From Saccharopolyspora phatthalungensis (GTDB lineage Bacteria > Actinomycetota > Actinomycetes > Mycobacteriales > Pseudonocardiaceae), in the NCBI RefSeq assembly GCF_014203395.1, contig NZ_JACHIW010000001.1:4447501-4511500 (forward strand): a DNA stretch of 64,000 nucleotides, in the 5' to 3' direction. The notes under the pieces are model-generated. The model saw only the letters and a list, made by a program, of their open reading frames with translations. It searched no databases and had not been told where the DNA came from. Every line of letters begins with the position of its first letter. The stretch's first letter is position 1. Positions 36,117-46,295 of the stretch are shown here, piece by piece. Position numbers and translations under genes: made by a program.

Positions 36117-36292
36117 GCACCGCACCGTTTCAGCCCGCTACTGCGGTTTCCTGGAGATGGCGCCGGCCAACGGCACCAAGGGGTCGGCATAGGGCCGTCG
36201 CTGGTCGGCGTTGGGAAGTTCTGCCGTCGTGGTCATGGGTTTCGCGGAAATGGGCCACCGCGAGCTCGCCGGCGTCCGCACACTGTCACTGG

Positions 36293-36970
36293 TCACCAGC
36301 CGCGCTCACGCCACTCGGCGAGTTTGGGGCGTTCCTCGCCCAGGGTCGAGTCGTCGCCGTGCCCCGGGTAGAACCAGGTGTCGTCCGGCAGTTCGGCGAA
36401 GATCCGGTTCTGCACGTCGTCGATCAGCGACCGGAAGTTCTCCGGCGAGGTCGTCTTGCCCACGCCGCCGGGGAACAGCGAGTCGCCGGTGAACAGGTGC
36501 GGGTGCCCGTTCGGGTCGCGGTACAGCAGTGCGATCGACCCCGGCGTGTGGCCGCGCAGGTGGATCACCGACAGCTGCGATTCGCCGACGTCGATGGTGT
36601 CGCCGTGCTCGACCAGGCGGTCCGGGGGCACCGGCAGCGCCTCGGCGTCGGCCGGGTGCGCCAGCGTGAAGCAGCCGGTCTGGCCGGCGACCGCGCCGAG
36701 GGCCTGCCAGTGGTCGGCGTGCTGGTGGGTGGTCACGATGGTGCGCAGGCGCGGGCGTTGGTCGTCGTGGCCCAGCAGGTCGGCCAGCCGCTCCGAGTCG
36801 TTGGCGGCATCGATCAGCAGCGCGTCCCCGGTGTGACGGCACACCAGCAGGTACGCGTTGTTGTCCATCGGGCCGACCGAGATCTTGGTGATGGTCAGCG
36901 CGTCGAGCTCGCGGCGCGCTGCCGCGCCGCCCGGCTCGACGTGTCCGGTGTACTGTCCTTGAGGCTCCAC
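36293..36970 (-). CDS. metallo-beta-lactamase fold hydrolase, glyoxalase II-like (225 aa)
   Basis: MBL fold with the di-metal motif THQHADHW near residue 80, later GHTPGSIALLY, FTGDSLFPGGVGKT and FYPGHGDDSTLGEERP, the layout of glyoxalase II/persulfide dioxygenase-like enzymes. The start MEPQGQYTGHVEPGG is at the ATG 36970. Likely hydrolyses a thioester; substrate unknown. Not in an operon with neighbours in a way that suggests a pathway. Confidence 0.88.
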   Translation of the reverse strand: MEPQGQYTGHVEPGGAAARRELDALTITKISVGPMDNNAYLLVCRHTGDALLIDAANDSERLADLLGHDDQRPRLRTIVTTHQHADHWQALGAVAGQTGCFTLAHPADAEALPVPPDRLVEHGDTIDVGESQLSVIHLRGHTPGSIALLYRDPNGHPHLFTGDSLFPGGVGKTTSPENFRSLIDDVQNRIFAELPDDTWFYPGHGDDSTLGEERPKLAEWRERGW

Positions 36971-37040
36971 GTGGCGAGCCTAACGCGCCGCGTTCGTGGC
37001 CACGGCGCTTGATCGGCGGTAGCCGGGCTCACCCGGCGGA

Positions 37041-37550
37041 TCAGGCAGCGGCTCCCTTGGCGGGGACGACCAGCCCGTAGATCACCAGCACCGAAAGCGC
37101 GATCACCAGCACCGACCACACCGGGAACGTGGTGAGGAACGCGATGTGAGCGATGGCGCTCAGCGCGGCTAGGGCGATGCCCGTCATCCGCGCCCACATC
37201 TGCCCGTACAGGCAGCCGACTCCGGCCGCGACCTGCACGATACCCAACGCGATCCAGAACCAGCCCCAGATGCCGAAGTTGAAGACCAGCAGCTGACCTG
37301 CGGCGATTAGATAGAGGTCGGGCCGCAACAGCGAGGTGATGCCGCTGATGATGTTGAAGATGCCGACCAGCATGATCAGTGACCCGGCGAACGCTAGCCA
37401 CCCCGACATCGCCGCCGTGGGCTGAGCTGCCGCCATCGCCCACTGCTTTTGCTCTTCGGGAGCCGTGGGCTCCCTCATCTCGGCCCTCTGCTGCGATTCC
37501 CTCGCCCCGGCCCTCTCCTGTGGCTCAGGCCCTGTCTGCGGACTGGACAT
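37041..37550 (-). CDS. DUF7144-type four-helix membrane protein, second paralogue (169 aa)
   Basis: ATG 37550 with GAGGGGG upstream. A charged, Glu/Gln-rich head of about 55 residues, then four helices: SGWLAFAGSLIMLVGIFNII, GWFWIALGIVQVAAGVGCLYG, GIALAALSAIAHIAFL and VWSVLVIALSVLVIYGLVV. Paralogue of 33320-33799; the two lie 3.2 kb apart on the same strand with unrelated genes between. Function unknown. Confidence 0.82.
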   Translation of the reverse strand: MSSPQTGPEPQERAGARESQQRAEMREPTAPEEQKQWAMAAAQPTAAMSGWLAFAGSLIMLVGIFNIISGITSLLRPDLYLIAAGQLLVFNFGIWGWFWIALGIVQVAAGVGCLYGQMWARMTGIALAALSAIAHIAFLTTFPVWSVLVIALSVLVIYGLVVPAKGAAA

Positions 37551-38024
37551 CGTGCACACCCCCTCAAGTTGCTCGATGACGTGTCCACCGACAGCGTCGC
37601 GCGTTCGGGGCATTCGCGCAGTTCGACCGGCGGCGGTGCCCACGTCCGGAGGTTCAGCCCGTGGCTCCTCCGGGCTTCGTACGGCCGATGCGCGGCACCG
37701 GGAAGACTCGGCACCGGGAAGACAAGGACGCTGATCATCGCCTCGCCGGCCAGCGCGGCGGCGGTGCCGGGTGACCTTGAGCCGGACTCCGAGCCGAACA
37801 TGATGATCGGCAGCGCGGAAACTCCGGCACCGCGAGTGTCCATAGTGGACGACAATCCCTTGAAACAGCGCGATGCGCAGACCGAACCTAGTTCGCTCCG
37901 CGGCGCTCGCGCGCTGTTCGGCCGGAATTCGGCCTGTTCAGGGCCGGTGTGCGCCAGGACCCGTGTGCACGTCGAGTCGCGTTATCGGTGTGCGCACGGT
38001 CAACCATGTGCGAGCCCGTCTTCG
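37551..38024. other. intergenic region holding a gene relic
   Basis: 474 bp between two minus-strand genes. The only recognisable content is a short antiporter-like segment (listed separately); no intact gene. Confidence 0.5.
37709..37843 (-). pseudogene. C-terminal relic of a cation:proton antiporter
   Basis: The segment VSALPIIMFGSESG followed by GTAAALAGEAMISVLVFPVP resembles the last helices of CPA2 antiporters (ALPIIV...G..T..TAAALVGAGLLSVLLFP). Nothing upstream or downstream extends the match. Weak but suggestive. Confidence 0.4.
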
Positions 38025-38801
38025 TCAGAGCCATTCCGGCAGGCCCGGTGGGTCGCCTTCCAGGTGTTCCGGTCCGGTGCGGCCCAGCAGCCAGCCGAGC
38101 ATCGGGCCCGGTGCGCCGCGCACCCGGCTCGGCGGGGAGGTGGTGCCGCGCAGGTCCCAGGTCCGCCGGTGGTCGCCGAAGTCGACCTCGACGGACAGCG
38201 CCGGCACGTCCGGTCGCCCGCCGAACTGCTGCACCGCGTCCTCCAGCAGCTGCTCCAGGTCCGGTAGCGGAATGTCGGCGAAGTCGAAGCCGTGATCGAG
38301 ATCGACCAGGTGCACCCACACCTCCAGCAGGCGCAGCCGCAGCATGTGGTGCGCGGGCATCGGGTCACCGACGGCATCGGCGATCTCCGCCGTCCAGGCG
38401 GTGTCTGGCAGCGTGTGGGCGGCCTGCTCGAAGCGGTCGCACGAGGCGGCCAGGTCCTCCAGCAGCAGCCGGTGGTTGCGCGCCGCTCCGGCGGTGATGG
38501 CCCGGTCCCGGTCTTCGCCGCTGGCGTACATCGGGTGCTCGATCCCGGTCCGTGCCCAGATCAGCAGGTTCGAGACCCCATCGGCATTGCGCGCCAGGTG
38601 CGAGATCACGTGCGCCCTGCTCCAGCCCGGTAGCAGGCTCGGCCGGTGCACGCCGAGGTCGTCCAGCTCGGCCACGGTGTCGAGCAGCCGACGGGTGGCG
38701 CGCTCGATGGCGGCCAGTTGAGCCGTGACCTGGTGGGCGAGTTGCGCTGCTGCGGGCTGCGGACTGTTGCGTCCACCGGCCCCGAGAGCGATGTCAGCCA
38801 T
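38025..38801 (-). CDS. maleylpyruvate isomerase family mycothiol-dependent enzyme (258 aa)
   Basis: DinB-like four-helix N-terminal domain with the metal histidine in SLLPGWSRAHVISHLARNADG (near residue 55-75) and the further ligands in MPAHHMLRLRLLEVWVHLVDLDHG, followed by an SCP2-like C-terminal domain. The family uses mycothiol as cofactor, which fits an actinobacterium. ATG 38801 follows AGAGG. Substrate unknown; not next to aromatic degradation genes. Divergent from uvrA. Confidence 0.9.
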   Translation of the reverse strand: MADIALGAGGRNSPQPAAAQLAHQVTAQLAAIERATRRLLDTVAELDDLGVHRPSLLPGWSRAHVISHLARNADGVSNLLIWARTGIEHPMYASGEDRDRAITAGAARNHRLLLEDLAASCDRFEQAAHTLPDTAWTAEIADAVGDPMPAHHMLRLRLLEVWVHLVDLDHGFDFADIPLPDLEQLLEDAVQQFGGRPDVPALSVEVDFGDHRRTWDLRGTTSPPSRVRGAPGPMLGWLLGRTGPEHLEGDPPGLPEWL

Positions 38802-39107
38802 GAGTCAACCTCTGCGTGAACTGGGGTGTTCGCGATCGGTCTGAAGCATCGAGCTTAATTGCGCAGGCGACAGCGACGACAGTGCCCATTCCGGGGGAAT
38901 TTGCGTATCGTCGGAGGCGTGGCGGTCGACCACCCTGGCTCACACGTGCGAGTGATGGGGTGGTCGTCGCGGGCTGCGCGCCGAACGCGATCCGGGGCTG
39001 TCAGAGGCCCCGAATAGCATGGACGGGCGACGTCGCGCACCTGCCGATGCACTACTTGCAGTCGGCGCGCGTCCACGTCAACGCCAGAACTTTTCGAAGG
39101 GATCACA
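38802..39107. other. divergent intergenic region upstream of uvrA
   Basis: 306 bp with the promoters of uvrA and the mycothiol enzyme. I looked for a LexA box (TCGAAC-N4-GTTCGA) and found none; ATTCC-GGG-GGAAT near 38889 is a small inverted repeat of unknown meaning. Confidence 0.45.
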
Positions 39108-41969
39108 GTGGCTGACCGCCTTGTCGTTCGCGGCGCCCGTGAGCACAACCTGCGCGGGATCGACCTCGACCTGCCCCGTGACAGCCTGATCGTGTTCACC
39201 GGGCTGTCCGGTTCCGGGAAGTCGAGCCTGGCCTTCGACACCATCTTCGCGGAGGGACAGCGACGCTACGTCGAGTCGTTGTCCGCTTACGCTCGGCAGT
39301 TCCTCGGCCAGATGGACAAGCCCGATGTGGATTTCATCGAGGGCCTGTCCCCGGCGGTGTCGATCGACCAGAAGTCCACCAACCGCAACCCGCGGTCGAC
39401 GGTGGGCACCATCACCGAGGTCTACGACTACCTGCGACTGCTCTTCGCGCGGGCGGGCAAGCCGCACTGCCCGACCTGCGGCGAGCCGATCAGCAAGCAG
39501 ACCCCGCAGCAGATCGTGGACCAGGTGCTGGAAATGCCCGACCGGGCCAAGTTCCAGGTGCTGGCCCCGGTGGTGCGCGGGCGCAAAGGCGAGTACATCG
39601 ACCTGTTCGAGCAGTTGCAGTCACAGGGCTACGCGCGCGCCCGCATCGACGGCGTGGTGCACCCGCTGGACGCCCCGCCGAAGCTGAAGAAGCAGGAGAA
39701 GCACGACATCGCGGTGGTCGTCGACCGGCTCACCGTGAAGGCCAGCGCGAAACAGCGGCTGACCGATTCGGTGGAGACGGCGCTGCGGCTGGCCGATGGC
39801 CTGGTGCTGATCGAGTTCATCGAACTCGATGAGGACGACCCGAACCGGGAGCGCAAGTTTTCCGAAAATCTGGCCTGCCCCAACGGCCACCCGCTGGGCG
39901 TGGATGAGCTCGAACCGCGGTCATTCTCGTTCAACTCGCCCTACGGCGCGTGCTCCGAGTGCGTGGGTCTGGGCATCCGCAAGGAGGTCGACCCCGAGCT
40001 GGTCGTGCCCGACGAGGATCTGTCGCTGGCCGAAGGCGCGATCGCGCCGTGGGCGGGTGGGCATACCGCGGAGTACTTCACCCGGCTGCTGACCTCGCTG
40101 TCGGAGGCCATCGGCTTCCACATGGACACCCCGTGGAAGCGGTTGACCACCAAGGTCAAGAAGGCCGTGCTGCACGGCACCAACGACCAGGTGCACGTCC
40201 GGTACAAGAACCGCTACGGGCGGACCCGCTCCTACTACGCCTCCTACGAGGGTGTCATCCCGTTCCTGGAGCGGCGGCTGGAGCAGACCGAGTCCGACTA
40301 CGCCCGCGAGAAGTACGAGGGCTACATGCGGGACGTGCCGTGCCCCGCATGTGACGGCACTCGGCTCAAGCCCGAGATCCTTGCCGTGACAATGGAGAAC
40401 GACGAACTCGGCGAGTTGTCCATCGCCGAGGTCAGCGCGCTGAGCGTGTACGAGTGCGCCGAGTTCCTGAACGGGCTGGTGCTCGGCCAACGCGAGCAGA
40501 TGATCGCCGGGCGGGTGCTCAAGGAAGTGCAGGCGCGGTTGGGCTTCCTGCTCGACGTCGGGCTGGACTACCTGTCGCTGGACCGCGCGGCCGGGACGCT
40601 GTCCGGTGGCGAGGCGCAGCGCATCCGGTTGGCCACCCAGATCGGTTCTGGTCTCGTCGGCGTGCTCTACGTGCTGGACGAGCCGTCGATCGGGTTGCAC
40701 CAGCGGGACAACCACAGGCTGCTGGAAACGCTCAGCCGACTGCGAGATCTGGGCAATACGCTGATCGTCGTCGAGCATGACGAGGACACCGTGCGCAGCG
40801 CGGACTGGGTGGTCGACATCGGGCCCGGCGCGGGCGAGCACGGCGGCCAGGTCGTGCACAGCGGCCCCTACAAGGAGCTGTTGGAGAACAAGAAGTCGCT
40901 GACCGGGGATTACCTGGCGCGGCGAAAGCAGATTCCGCTGCCCGCGAAGCGGCGGGTGCGCGACCGCAAGCGGCAGCTGACGGTGGTGGGCGCGCGCGAG
41001 CACAACCTGCGCAAGATCGACGTGACCTTCCCGCTGGGTTGCCTGGTGGCGGTCACCGGCGTGTCCGGGTCGGGCAAGTCGACGCTGGTCAACGACATCC
41101 TTGCCGCCGTGCTGGCGAACAAGCTCAACGGTGCGCGGCAGGTGCCCGGTCGGCACACCCGGGTCAGGGGCCTGGAGCATGTGGACAAGTTGGTGCAGGT
41201 CGACCAGTCGCCGATCGGCCGCACCCCGCGGTCCAATCCGGCCACCTACACCGGAGTGTTCGACCACATCCGCAAGCTGTTCGCGGCGACCACCGAGGCC
41301 AAGGTGCGTGGCTACCAGCCGGGCCGGTTCTCGTTCAACGTCAAGGGCGGCCGATGCGAGGCGTGCGCGGGCGATGGCACGCTGAAGATCGAGATGAACT
41401 TCCTGCCGGACGTGTACGTGCCGTGTGAGGTGTGCAAGGGCGACCGGTACAACCGGGAAACCCTAGAGGTGCACTACAAGGGCAAGACGATCGCCGAGGT
41501 CCTCGACATGCCGATCGAGGAGGCCGCGGCGTTCTTCGAGCCGATCAACGCCATCCACCGGCACCTGAAGACGTTGGTGGACGTCGGGTTGGGCTACGTC
41601 CGCCTGGGCCAGCCCGCGCCGACGCTCTCCGGTGGCGAGGCGCAGCGCGTGAAGTTGGCCAGCGAGCTGCAGAAGCGGTCCACCGGCAAGACGGTCTACA
41701 TCCTTGACGAGCCGACCACCGGGTTGCACTTCGAGGACATCCGCAAGCTGCTCGGCGTGATCAACGGCCTAGTGGACAAGGGCAATACGGTGATCGTGAT
41801 CGAGCACAACCTGGACGTCATCAAGACGGCGGACTGGGTGCTGGACATGGGTCCGGAGGGCGGCTCCGCCGGCGGCATGCTGGTCGCGGAGGGCACGCCG
41901 GAGGACCTTACCGAGATCGACGAGAGCCACACCGGACGCTTCCTCGCCCCGGTGCTGGCCGAGGACTGA
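39108..41969 (+). CDS. uvrA: UvrA, excinuclease ABC subunit A (953 aa)
   Basis: Damage-recognition ATPase of nucleotide excision repair. Two ABC modules: Walker [10 protein letters not shown] near residue 32 and GVSGSGKST near 650; two signatures LSGGEAQR (near 495 and 842). Zinc sites: CPTCGEPI, then [34 protein letters not shown] (one Cys replaced as in actinobacterial UvrA), [12 protein letters not shown] and [30 protein letters not shown] 39108 follows AAGGGATCACA. Full length, no anomalies. Confidence 0.97.
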   Translation: MADRLVVRGAREHNLRGIDLDLPRDSLIVFTGLSGSGKSSLAFDTIFAEGQRRYVESLSAYARQFLGQMDKPDVDFIEGLSPAVSIDQKSTNRNPRSTVGTITEVYDYLRLLFARAGKPHCPTCGEPISKQTPQQIVDQVLEMPDRAKFQVLAPVVRGRKGEYIDLFEQLQSQGYARARIDGVVHPLDAPPKLKKQEKHDIAVVVDRLTVKASAKQRLTDSVETALRLADGLVLIEFIELDEDDPNRERKFSENLACPNGHPLGVDELEPRSFSFNSPYGACSECVGLGIRKEVDPELVVPDEDLSLAEGAIAPWAGGHTAEYFTRLLTSLSEAIGFHMDTPWKRLTTKVKKAVLHGTNDQVHVRYKNRYGRTRSYYASYEGVIPFLERRLEQTESDYAREKYEGYMRDVPCPACDGTRLKPEILAVTMENDELGELSIAEVSALSVYECAEFLNGLVLGQREQMIAGRVLKEVQARLGFLLDVGLDYLSLDRAAGTLSGGEAQRIRLATQIGSGLVGVLYVLDEPSIGLHQRDNHRLLETLSRLRDLGNTLIVVEHDEDTVRSADWVVDIGPGAGEHGGQVVHSGPYKELLENKKSLTGDYLARRKQIPLPAKRRVRDRKRQLTVVGAREHNLRKIDVTFPLGCLVAVTGVSGSGKSTLVNDILAAVLANKLNGARQVPGRHTRVRGLEHVDKLVQVDQSPIGRTPRSNPATYTGVFDHIRKLFAATTEAKVRGYQPGRFSFNVKGGRCEACAGDGTLKIEMNFLPDVYVPCEVCKGDRYNRETLEVHYKGKTIAEVLDMPIEEAAAFFEPINAIHRHLKTLVDVGLGYVRLGQPAPTLSGGEAQRVKLASELQKRSTGKTVYILDEPTTGLHFEDIRKLLGVINGLVDKGNTVIVIEHNLDVIKTADWVLDMGPEGGSAGGMLVAEGTPEDLTEIDESHTGRFLAPVLAED

Positions 41970-42053
41970 GGCCGCGTCCCCGCCGTAATTTCCCGAATTT
42001 TAGGCAAAATCGGAGAACGTAGCAGTCGGCGCGCGCCAGGACGTCCCGAGATC

Positions 42054-44588
42054 TCACGGCGGACAGGGCCCGGTTTGCAGCGGGGTGTTCCCGCAGTGCA
42101 TCACGACCCAGGGCTTGTTCGTCTCGTCCCGAGGTGCCTCCGGCCTGTCCTGGCCGTCGCCGACGATGCGCATCACCGAGATGGCCTTGCGCACCGGAAC
42201 TTGCCCGGATGGTGTGCCGAAATCGATGGGGCCGCTGATCGCGCGGATCCCGTCACGGTTTTCGCTGAGCCGGGCGATCCCGTACCAGACCGCTTGGCCG
42301 TTCAGCGGCGTGGCCCCGATGTCGTCCTGCCCGTCGGTGACCTTCCGCACCGCCTGCCGGACGAGGTCAACGGCGTCGAAGGCGAGCATCGCCCGACCCG
42401 TCAGGCCGTCGGTGCCTTCTTGCACGCGCAGCCCGGTGAAGTCGATGTAGTCGAGCTGGACGCCGCGCGGCAGTTGCCGGTCGAGCAGGAACTTAGTGGT
42501 GTCGTCGCTGGCCATCAAACGCGGGCGGTCGTTGACATCGACGCACTGGTCCTGCATCGCGCTCAGGTAGTTGCCGAACTGGTCGGCCCTTCCGGCGAAA
42601 AACGCCAGCGAATCCGGACTGCACCGCACGGAATCCGCGGGAATGGAGTGCTGTGAGTCCTCCAGCTCGGCCATATCCCCCAGCTGTGCCTTGATGTCCA
42701 GGGCCAGGTTGTTGCTGTAGATGTCGTTCTCGTTGTAGTAGACCGTGACGTTCCGGCTTCCGAGGTTCCGCACGTGCTGCGCGACGACCTGGGCCTCCCA
42801 TTGGTTCGTCGGACCCACCTGGTGGTAGAGCCTGCTCAGCTTGGGAAATTCATCGGCCGAGGTCACGGTGCCCACCGTGGTCAGCCCGTGGCGTCCCAGG
42901 GTGCTGATGGCCCGCGCGGTCCCCGCCCAACTGCCGCCCAGCCCGACTACGCCCACCACCGGGGCATCCGACGGTCGCGCGGCGAATTCGACGATGCGAT
43001 CGGCGACTTCGCTGGCCTGCCGCATCGACGCGCCACCGTTGGCGAGCACGACCCGGATCGCCACGCCGCCGTCCCGCCGCGCCTTGGCCTGGGCCTGCGC
43101 CAGCCCCTCCAATTCCGCCGCGACCCCGTCCAGCGTCGACGAGTCGGGATCCCTACCGGTGAGGGTGCTGAAGTAGACGATCGTGACGTAGGGCAAGTTC
43201 CGTTCCAGCCGGTGCTTGCCCTCGGCCAGCGCGTTTTCCCGGTCGATCTCGTCCTGCGCGTCGATGAGCCGATCGCGCAAGCTCGTTTCCGAGATGTCGC
43301 TGGAGAAGCGGTACGCCGAGTCGGCTATCCCGACACATTCGTCGTCGGCCGACCAGAGATCGACATTGGTCCACGGCCACCAGCTCCGGCCGCAGTGGTG
43401 GTGGTATTGCTGAAGGTAACCGGCGCTGCCACCGAGGAGCAGCAGGAACATCAGCAGGGCGGGAACGCGCCGCAGCAGTTTGGAGCGCTTCAAGGTCAGA
43501 CTCGTCTGCCCCAGCAAAACCCATGGTTCGTCGTCCACCGCGGGCGGCTCATCGGCCACCCTAAGCATCACGTACCAGGCGGTGTTGGACCGCTTGCGCC
43601 GTGCTTCTTGCAGTTTTTCGGGCCAGGTTTCGAGGGTTGCCGGCGCGCTGGGCGTCTCGCTATCCTGCAGCGGCTCCGAGCCGCTACCGATCACCAGCAG
43701 CGGATCCGGGGCACCGGTCTCATTTCGCACCTCGTTGAGCAGCCGGATCAGCACCTTGCCGACGGTCGCGTCGCCCAGATTGCGCAGCAGTAGCACCGGA
43801 TAGCAGTCCTTGGGCACCCACTGCCAGCGCCACAACCTCCTGGTGTAGGACTCCGCTAGATCGGTCAGGAACGCGTGCACCAGGAGTTTCCGCACCTGTT
43901 CGGCGTTTTCCCAGCGCGATGGCGTGGTGATCAGGCGTCGCGCGAAGCTGGGGAAATCCGCCGATTCGCGAGGGGACAGGTAGTGCTGCCGCATGAACCA
44001 GCGGGCGACGCGGCCCCGGCGTACCCACCACGCGTAGTAGAGCGGGAAGAACGCCAGCGACAGCACGAAGAGGTACCAGGGCAGGCTCTGGGCGGCCGAT
44101 TCCCAGATCGCGGCCTCGTGCTGCGACTGCTCCTTGGCCCGTCTGGGCCGGCGGCTGCTGAGGTATTCCCGCAGCAGTTGCCGGGTGTCCGAATGGGGGG
44201 CGTGGGTCAGGTTGGTCGGCGGCACGTTCTTCTTCAGCAGCCAGCTCAGCAGCGCGTACCGGCGGAAGCGCAATCGACCGATTCGCGGCCAGGCGTCGGC
44301 GTCGCGCAGCCTCAACGCCGCGTTGTCCAGGAGCTTGCGGATCTGCACGGACCGCTGCCGTTGGTTTTCGGCGGGTGTGCCGCCCACGTCCAGCGCCACG
44401 TGCGGCACGACGGTGCCGAGGTGACCGGAGAGCTGATCGATGAGCGCGTCGGCGTCGTTCTCGCGCAGCAGGTGAATGATCGGCTGATCCGGGATCTTTT
44501 CCACGCGGCGTCGTCGGATCCACCGTCGGCCGAGGCGCGATGGAAGCTGCGAGACCGGAATTCCCTGGCCCACCGATGCTTCCGTCAT
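42054..44588 (-). CDS. membrane receptor: cytoplasmic domain fused to a periplasmic-binding-protein domain (844 aa)
   Basis: Residues 1-170 are a cytoplasmic region resembling the N-terminus of large actinobacterial STAND-like proteins but with no P-loop that I can see. A first hydrophobic helix is at LPWYLFVLSLAFFPLYYAWW (about 170-190), and a second at VPALLMFLLLLGGSAGYL (about 395-413). From about 465 to the end lies a type-1 periplasmic-binding domain (LPYVTIVYFSTLTG, VVGVVGLGGSWAGTARAIS..., GTDGLTGRAMLAFDAVDLV), as in Leu/Ile/Val-binding proteins. This layout suggests an external small-molecule sensor coupled to an internal domain. Ligand and output are unknown. Possible weak terminator of uvrA lies just before it (41993-42013). 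Confidence 0.75.
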   Translation of the reverse strand: MTEASVGQGIPVSQLPSRLGRRWIRRRRVEKIPDQPIIHLLRENDADALIDQLSGHLGTVVPHVALDVGGTPAENQRQRSVQIRKLLDNAALRLRDADAWPRIGRLRFRRYALLSWLLKKNVPPTNLTHAPHSDTRQLLREYLSSRRPRRAKEQSQHEAAIWESAAQSLPWYLFVLSLAFFPLYYAWWVRRGRVARWFMRQHYLSPRESADFPSFARRLITTPSRWENAEQVRKLLVHAFLTDLAESYTRRLWRWQWVPKDCYPVLLLRNLGDATVGKVLIRLLNEVRNETGAPDPLLVIGSGSEPLQDSETPSAPATLETWPEKLQEARRKRSNTAWYVMLRVADEPPAVDDEPWVLLGQTSLTLKRSKLLRRVPALLMFLLLLGGSAGYLQQYHHHCGRSWWPWTNVDLWSADDECVGIADSAYRFSSDISETSLRDRLIDAQDEIDRENALAEGKHRLERNLPYVTIVYFSTLTGRDPDSSTLDGVAAELEGLAQAQAKARRDGGVAIRVVLANGGASMRQASEVADRIVEFAARPSDAPVVGVVGLGGSWAGTARAISTLGRHGLTTVGTVTSADEFPKLSRLYHQVGPTNQWEAQVVAQHVRNLGSRNVTVYYNENDIYSNNLALDIKAQLGDMAELEDSQHSIPADSVRCSPDSLAFFAGRADQFGNYLSAMQDQCVDVNDRPRLMASDDTTKFLLDRQLPRGVQLDYIDFTGLRVQEGTDGLTGRAMLAFDAVDLVRQAVRKVTDGQDDIGATPLNGQAVWYGIARLSENRDGIRAISGPIDFGTPSGQVPVRKAISVMRIVGDGQDRPEAPRDETNKPWVVMHCGNTPLQTGPCPP

Positions 44589-44719
44589 CCTTACCCCCGG
44601 TTATCGACTGATCATTCAACGCGACGTTACCTGTCGAGGAGCGGAATCCGCACGGAATTCAAGGGGGGCCGCTATGTAACTGCCGCTCGTTCGAAGGCGC
44701 TTGCGTCGTGCGGGTCGAC

Positions 44720-45322
44720 CTAGAAGAACGTGCGCACCAAGTCGATCAAGTAGAAGCCATCGTCGTGGAGCAGGTATCCGCCACTGCGCAGCACCGGCAC
44801 GACCGGGAGCCCGGTGGGCCACGGTTCGGTGAACGCTTCGGCGACCTGATCGAAGTACGCGCTGCCGCCGCACGTGACGAGCACTTCGTCCAGCCCGGAG
44901 AAATGGCCCGACTCGGCCAATTCCGCGACGAGCTTGCGCAACCGCCGCAGGTATCCGTCCACAGCGGAAAGAGCCTGCTCGCTGACGTCGTGCGCCACCG
45001 CGCCCTCGTATCCGCCGACCCCGACCAGCCGCAGCATCGGGTTTCGGAGCACGGCGTCGGCGACCTCGCTTGCCTCGGCGAGCGTTCGGGCTCCGGTTCG
45101 GGCGCCGTCGTTAGCGAGCTCGACCAGCACGTCGACCGGACGGGACGCGCCGTGCCGGGCCAATGCCTCGGCCATCAGGTGCGCCCCGCGCACCGAGTCC
45201 ACGAAGCAGCCGAACCAGAACTCGGGGTCGGCATTGAGCTCGTCGGCCAGCCACGCCAGGCCGTTGGGGTCCAGCAGCTGGTTGGCGAGCAAGATCCGGT
45301 CGACCCCGAACGCGCGGTACAC
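44720..45322 (-). pseudogene. amino-acid deaminase (Ala racemase-like) truncated at both ends
   Basis: The frame from YRAFGVDRILLANQLLDPNG through FVDSVRGAHLMAEAL, ELANDGARTGARTLAEA and GGYEGAVAHDVSEQ to SGGYLLHDDGFY matches the central part of PLP-dependent D-threonine aldolase/amino-acid deaminases. The N-terminal segment with the PLP lysine is absent (the region before it is the IclR start), and after DDGFY the frame ends in unrelated residues. The family is about 400 residues; this is about 200. Divergent from an intact IclR gene, the usual regulator of this enzyme in actinobacteria. Confidence 0.8.
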
Positions 45323-45381
45323 CCGCAGTTGACTAGCTACGTACCATCAGCGACGCGGCGCGTCAACGGACGGAGTGGTCG

Positions 45382-46173
45382 GTGAGCCAGAGCTTGGAAC
45401 GCGGTCTGACCTTGCTGACCGCGCTGGCCAGCGGGCCGCAAGCACTCGACCAGCTCGCCCAACGCCTGGGCGTGCACAAATCCACTGCCATGCGACTGTT
45501 GCGCACGCTCGAAGCGGGCCGCTTCGTGCGTCGCGAGGACGTGCACCACTACCGCCTCGGCAGCACCCTGTTCGACCTGGCCCACCGAGCACTGGAGGAC
45601 CTGGACGTGCGCGGCGTGGCCCGGCCGTACCTGGTCGAACTGGGGGAGACCGGCGGCCACACGGTGCACCTGGCGACCCTCGACGACGATCAGGTCGTCT
45701 ACATCGACAAGGTCGACAGCAAGCACCCGGTGCGGATGTACTCCCGGATCGGCCGCCGCGCGCCGGTGCATTGCACGGCCGTGGGCAAGGCGCTGGTGGC
45801 CGAATGGCCGGTGCATAAGCGTCGCCGATTCGCCGGACAGCTCAACTACCCGAGGTTCACCGCCGGCACGATCGACTCGGCCGAGCGGTTCCTGGCCGAG
45901 TTGGACCGGGTGCGGGCCCAGGGCTACGCGGTCGACCGCGGCGAGCACGAGGATTTCATCCACTGCGTCGGAGCACCGATCCACAACCATCGCGGCGAAG
46001 TCGTCGCGGCCGTGTCGCTTTCGGTGCCCAAGGTAGTGCTGGACTTTGACGGACTGCTCGGTCTTCTCGATGACGTGCTGCGCGCCGCCGGCAAGGTTTC
46101 CGCCGAACTCGGCTGGCGGCGGGGCGATGTCAATGGAACTCAACCTGCCGATTTTGCATTGAAGTCGCCATAG
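45382..46173 (+). CDS. IclR family transcriptional regulator (263 aa)
   Basis: N-terminal winged helix (SLERGLTLLTALASGPQALDQLAQRLGVHKSTAMRLLRTLEAGRFVRR) and C-terminal effector domain with HTVHLATLDDDQVVYIDKVDS, MYSRIGRRAPVHCTAVGKALVA and HNHRGEVVAAVSLSVPK. GTG 45382, weak ribosome site. The last 20 or so residues (RRGDVNGTQPADFALKSP) are read through two degenerate copies of the dispersed palindrome, an unusual C-terminus. Probably controlled the deaminase now broken next to it. Confidence 0.9.
   Translation: MSQSLERGLTLLTALASGPQALDQLAQRLGVHKSTAMRLLRTLEAGRFVRREDVHHYRLGSTLFDLAHRALEDLDVRGVARPYLVELGETGGHTVHLATLDDDQVVYIDKVDSKHPVRMYSRIGRRAPVHCTAVGKALVAEWPVHKRRRFAGQLNYPRFTAGTIDSAERFLAELDRVRAQGYAVDRGEHEDFIHCVGAPIHNHRGEVVAAVSLSVPKVVLDFDGLLGLLDDVLRAAGKVSAELGWRRGDVNGTQPADFALKSP
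46128..46170. repeat. two degenerate copies of the dispersed palindrome
   Basis: GATGTCAATGGAACTC (46126-46141) and CGATTTTGCATTGAAGTCGCC (46149-46169) match the element GGCGATTTCNATNGAAATCGCC loosely and provide the end of the IclR frame. Confidence 0.5.
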
Positions 46174-46295
46174 CACCGGACGGGGCAGGCTGGCGCTTGT
46201 GCGTGGTCGTGCGGGGCCTTTCGGCCGTGCCGACCGGGACGCGAAGCGCGGATTCTGGCATCGAAGTCCGTTTCGATGCGCTTTCGGGGGCTGAT

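Noticed and set aside
38802..39107. LexA box before uvrA
   Set aside because: No GAAC-N4-GTTC match with acceptable fit.
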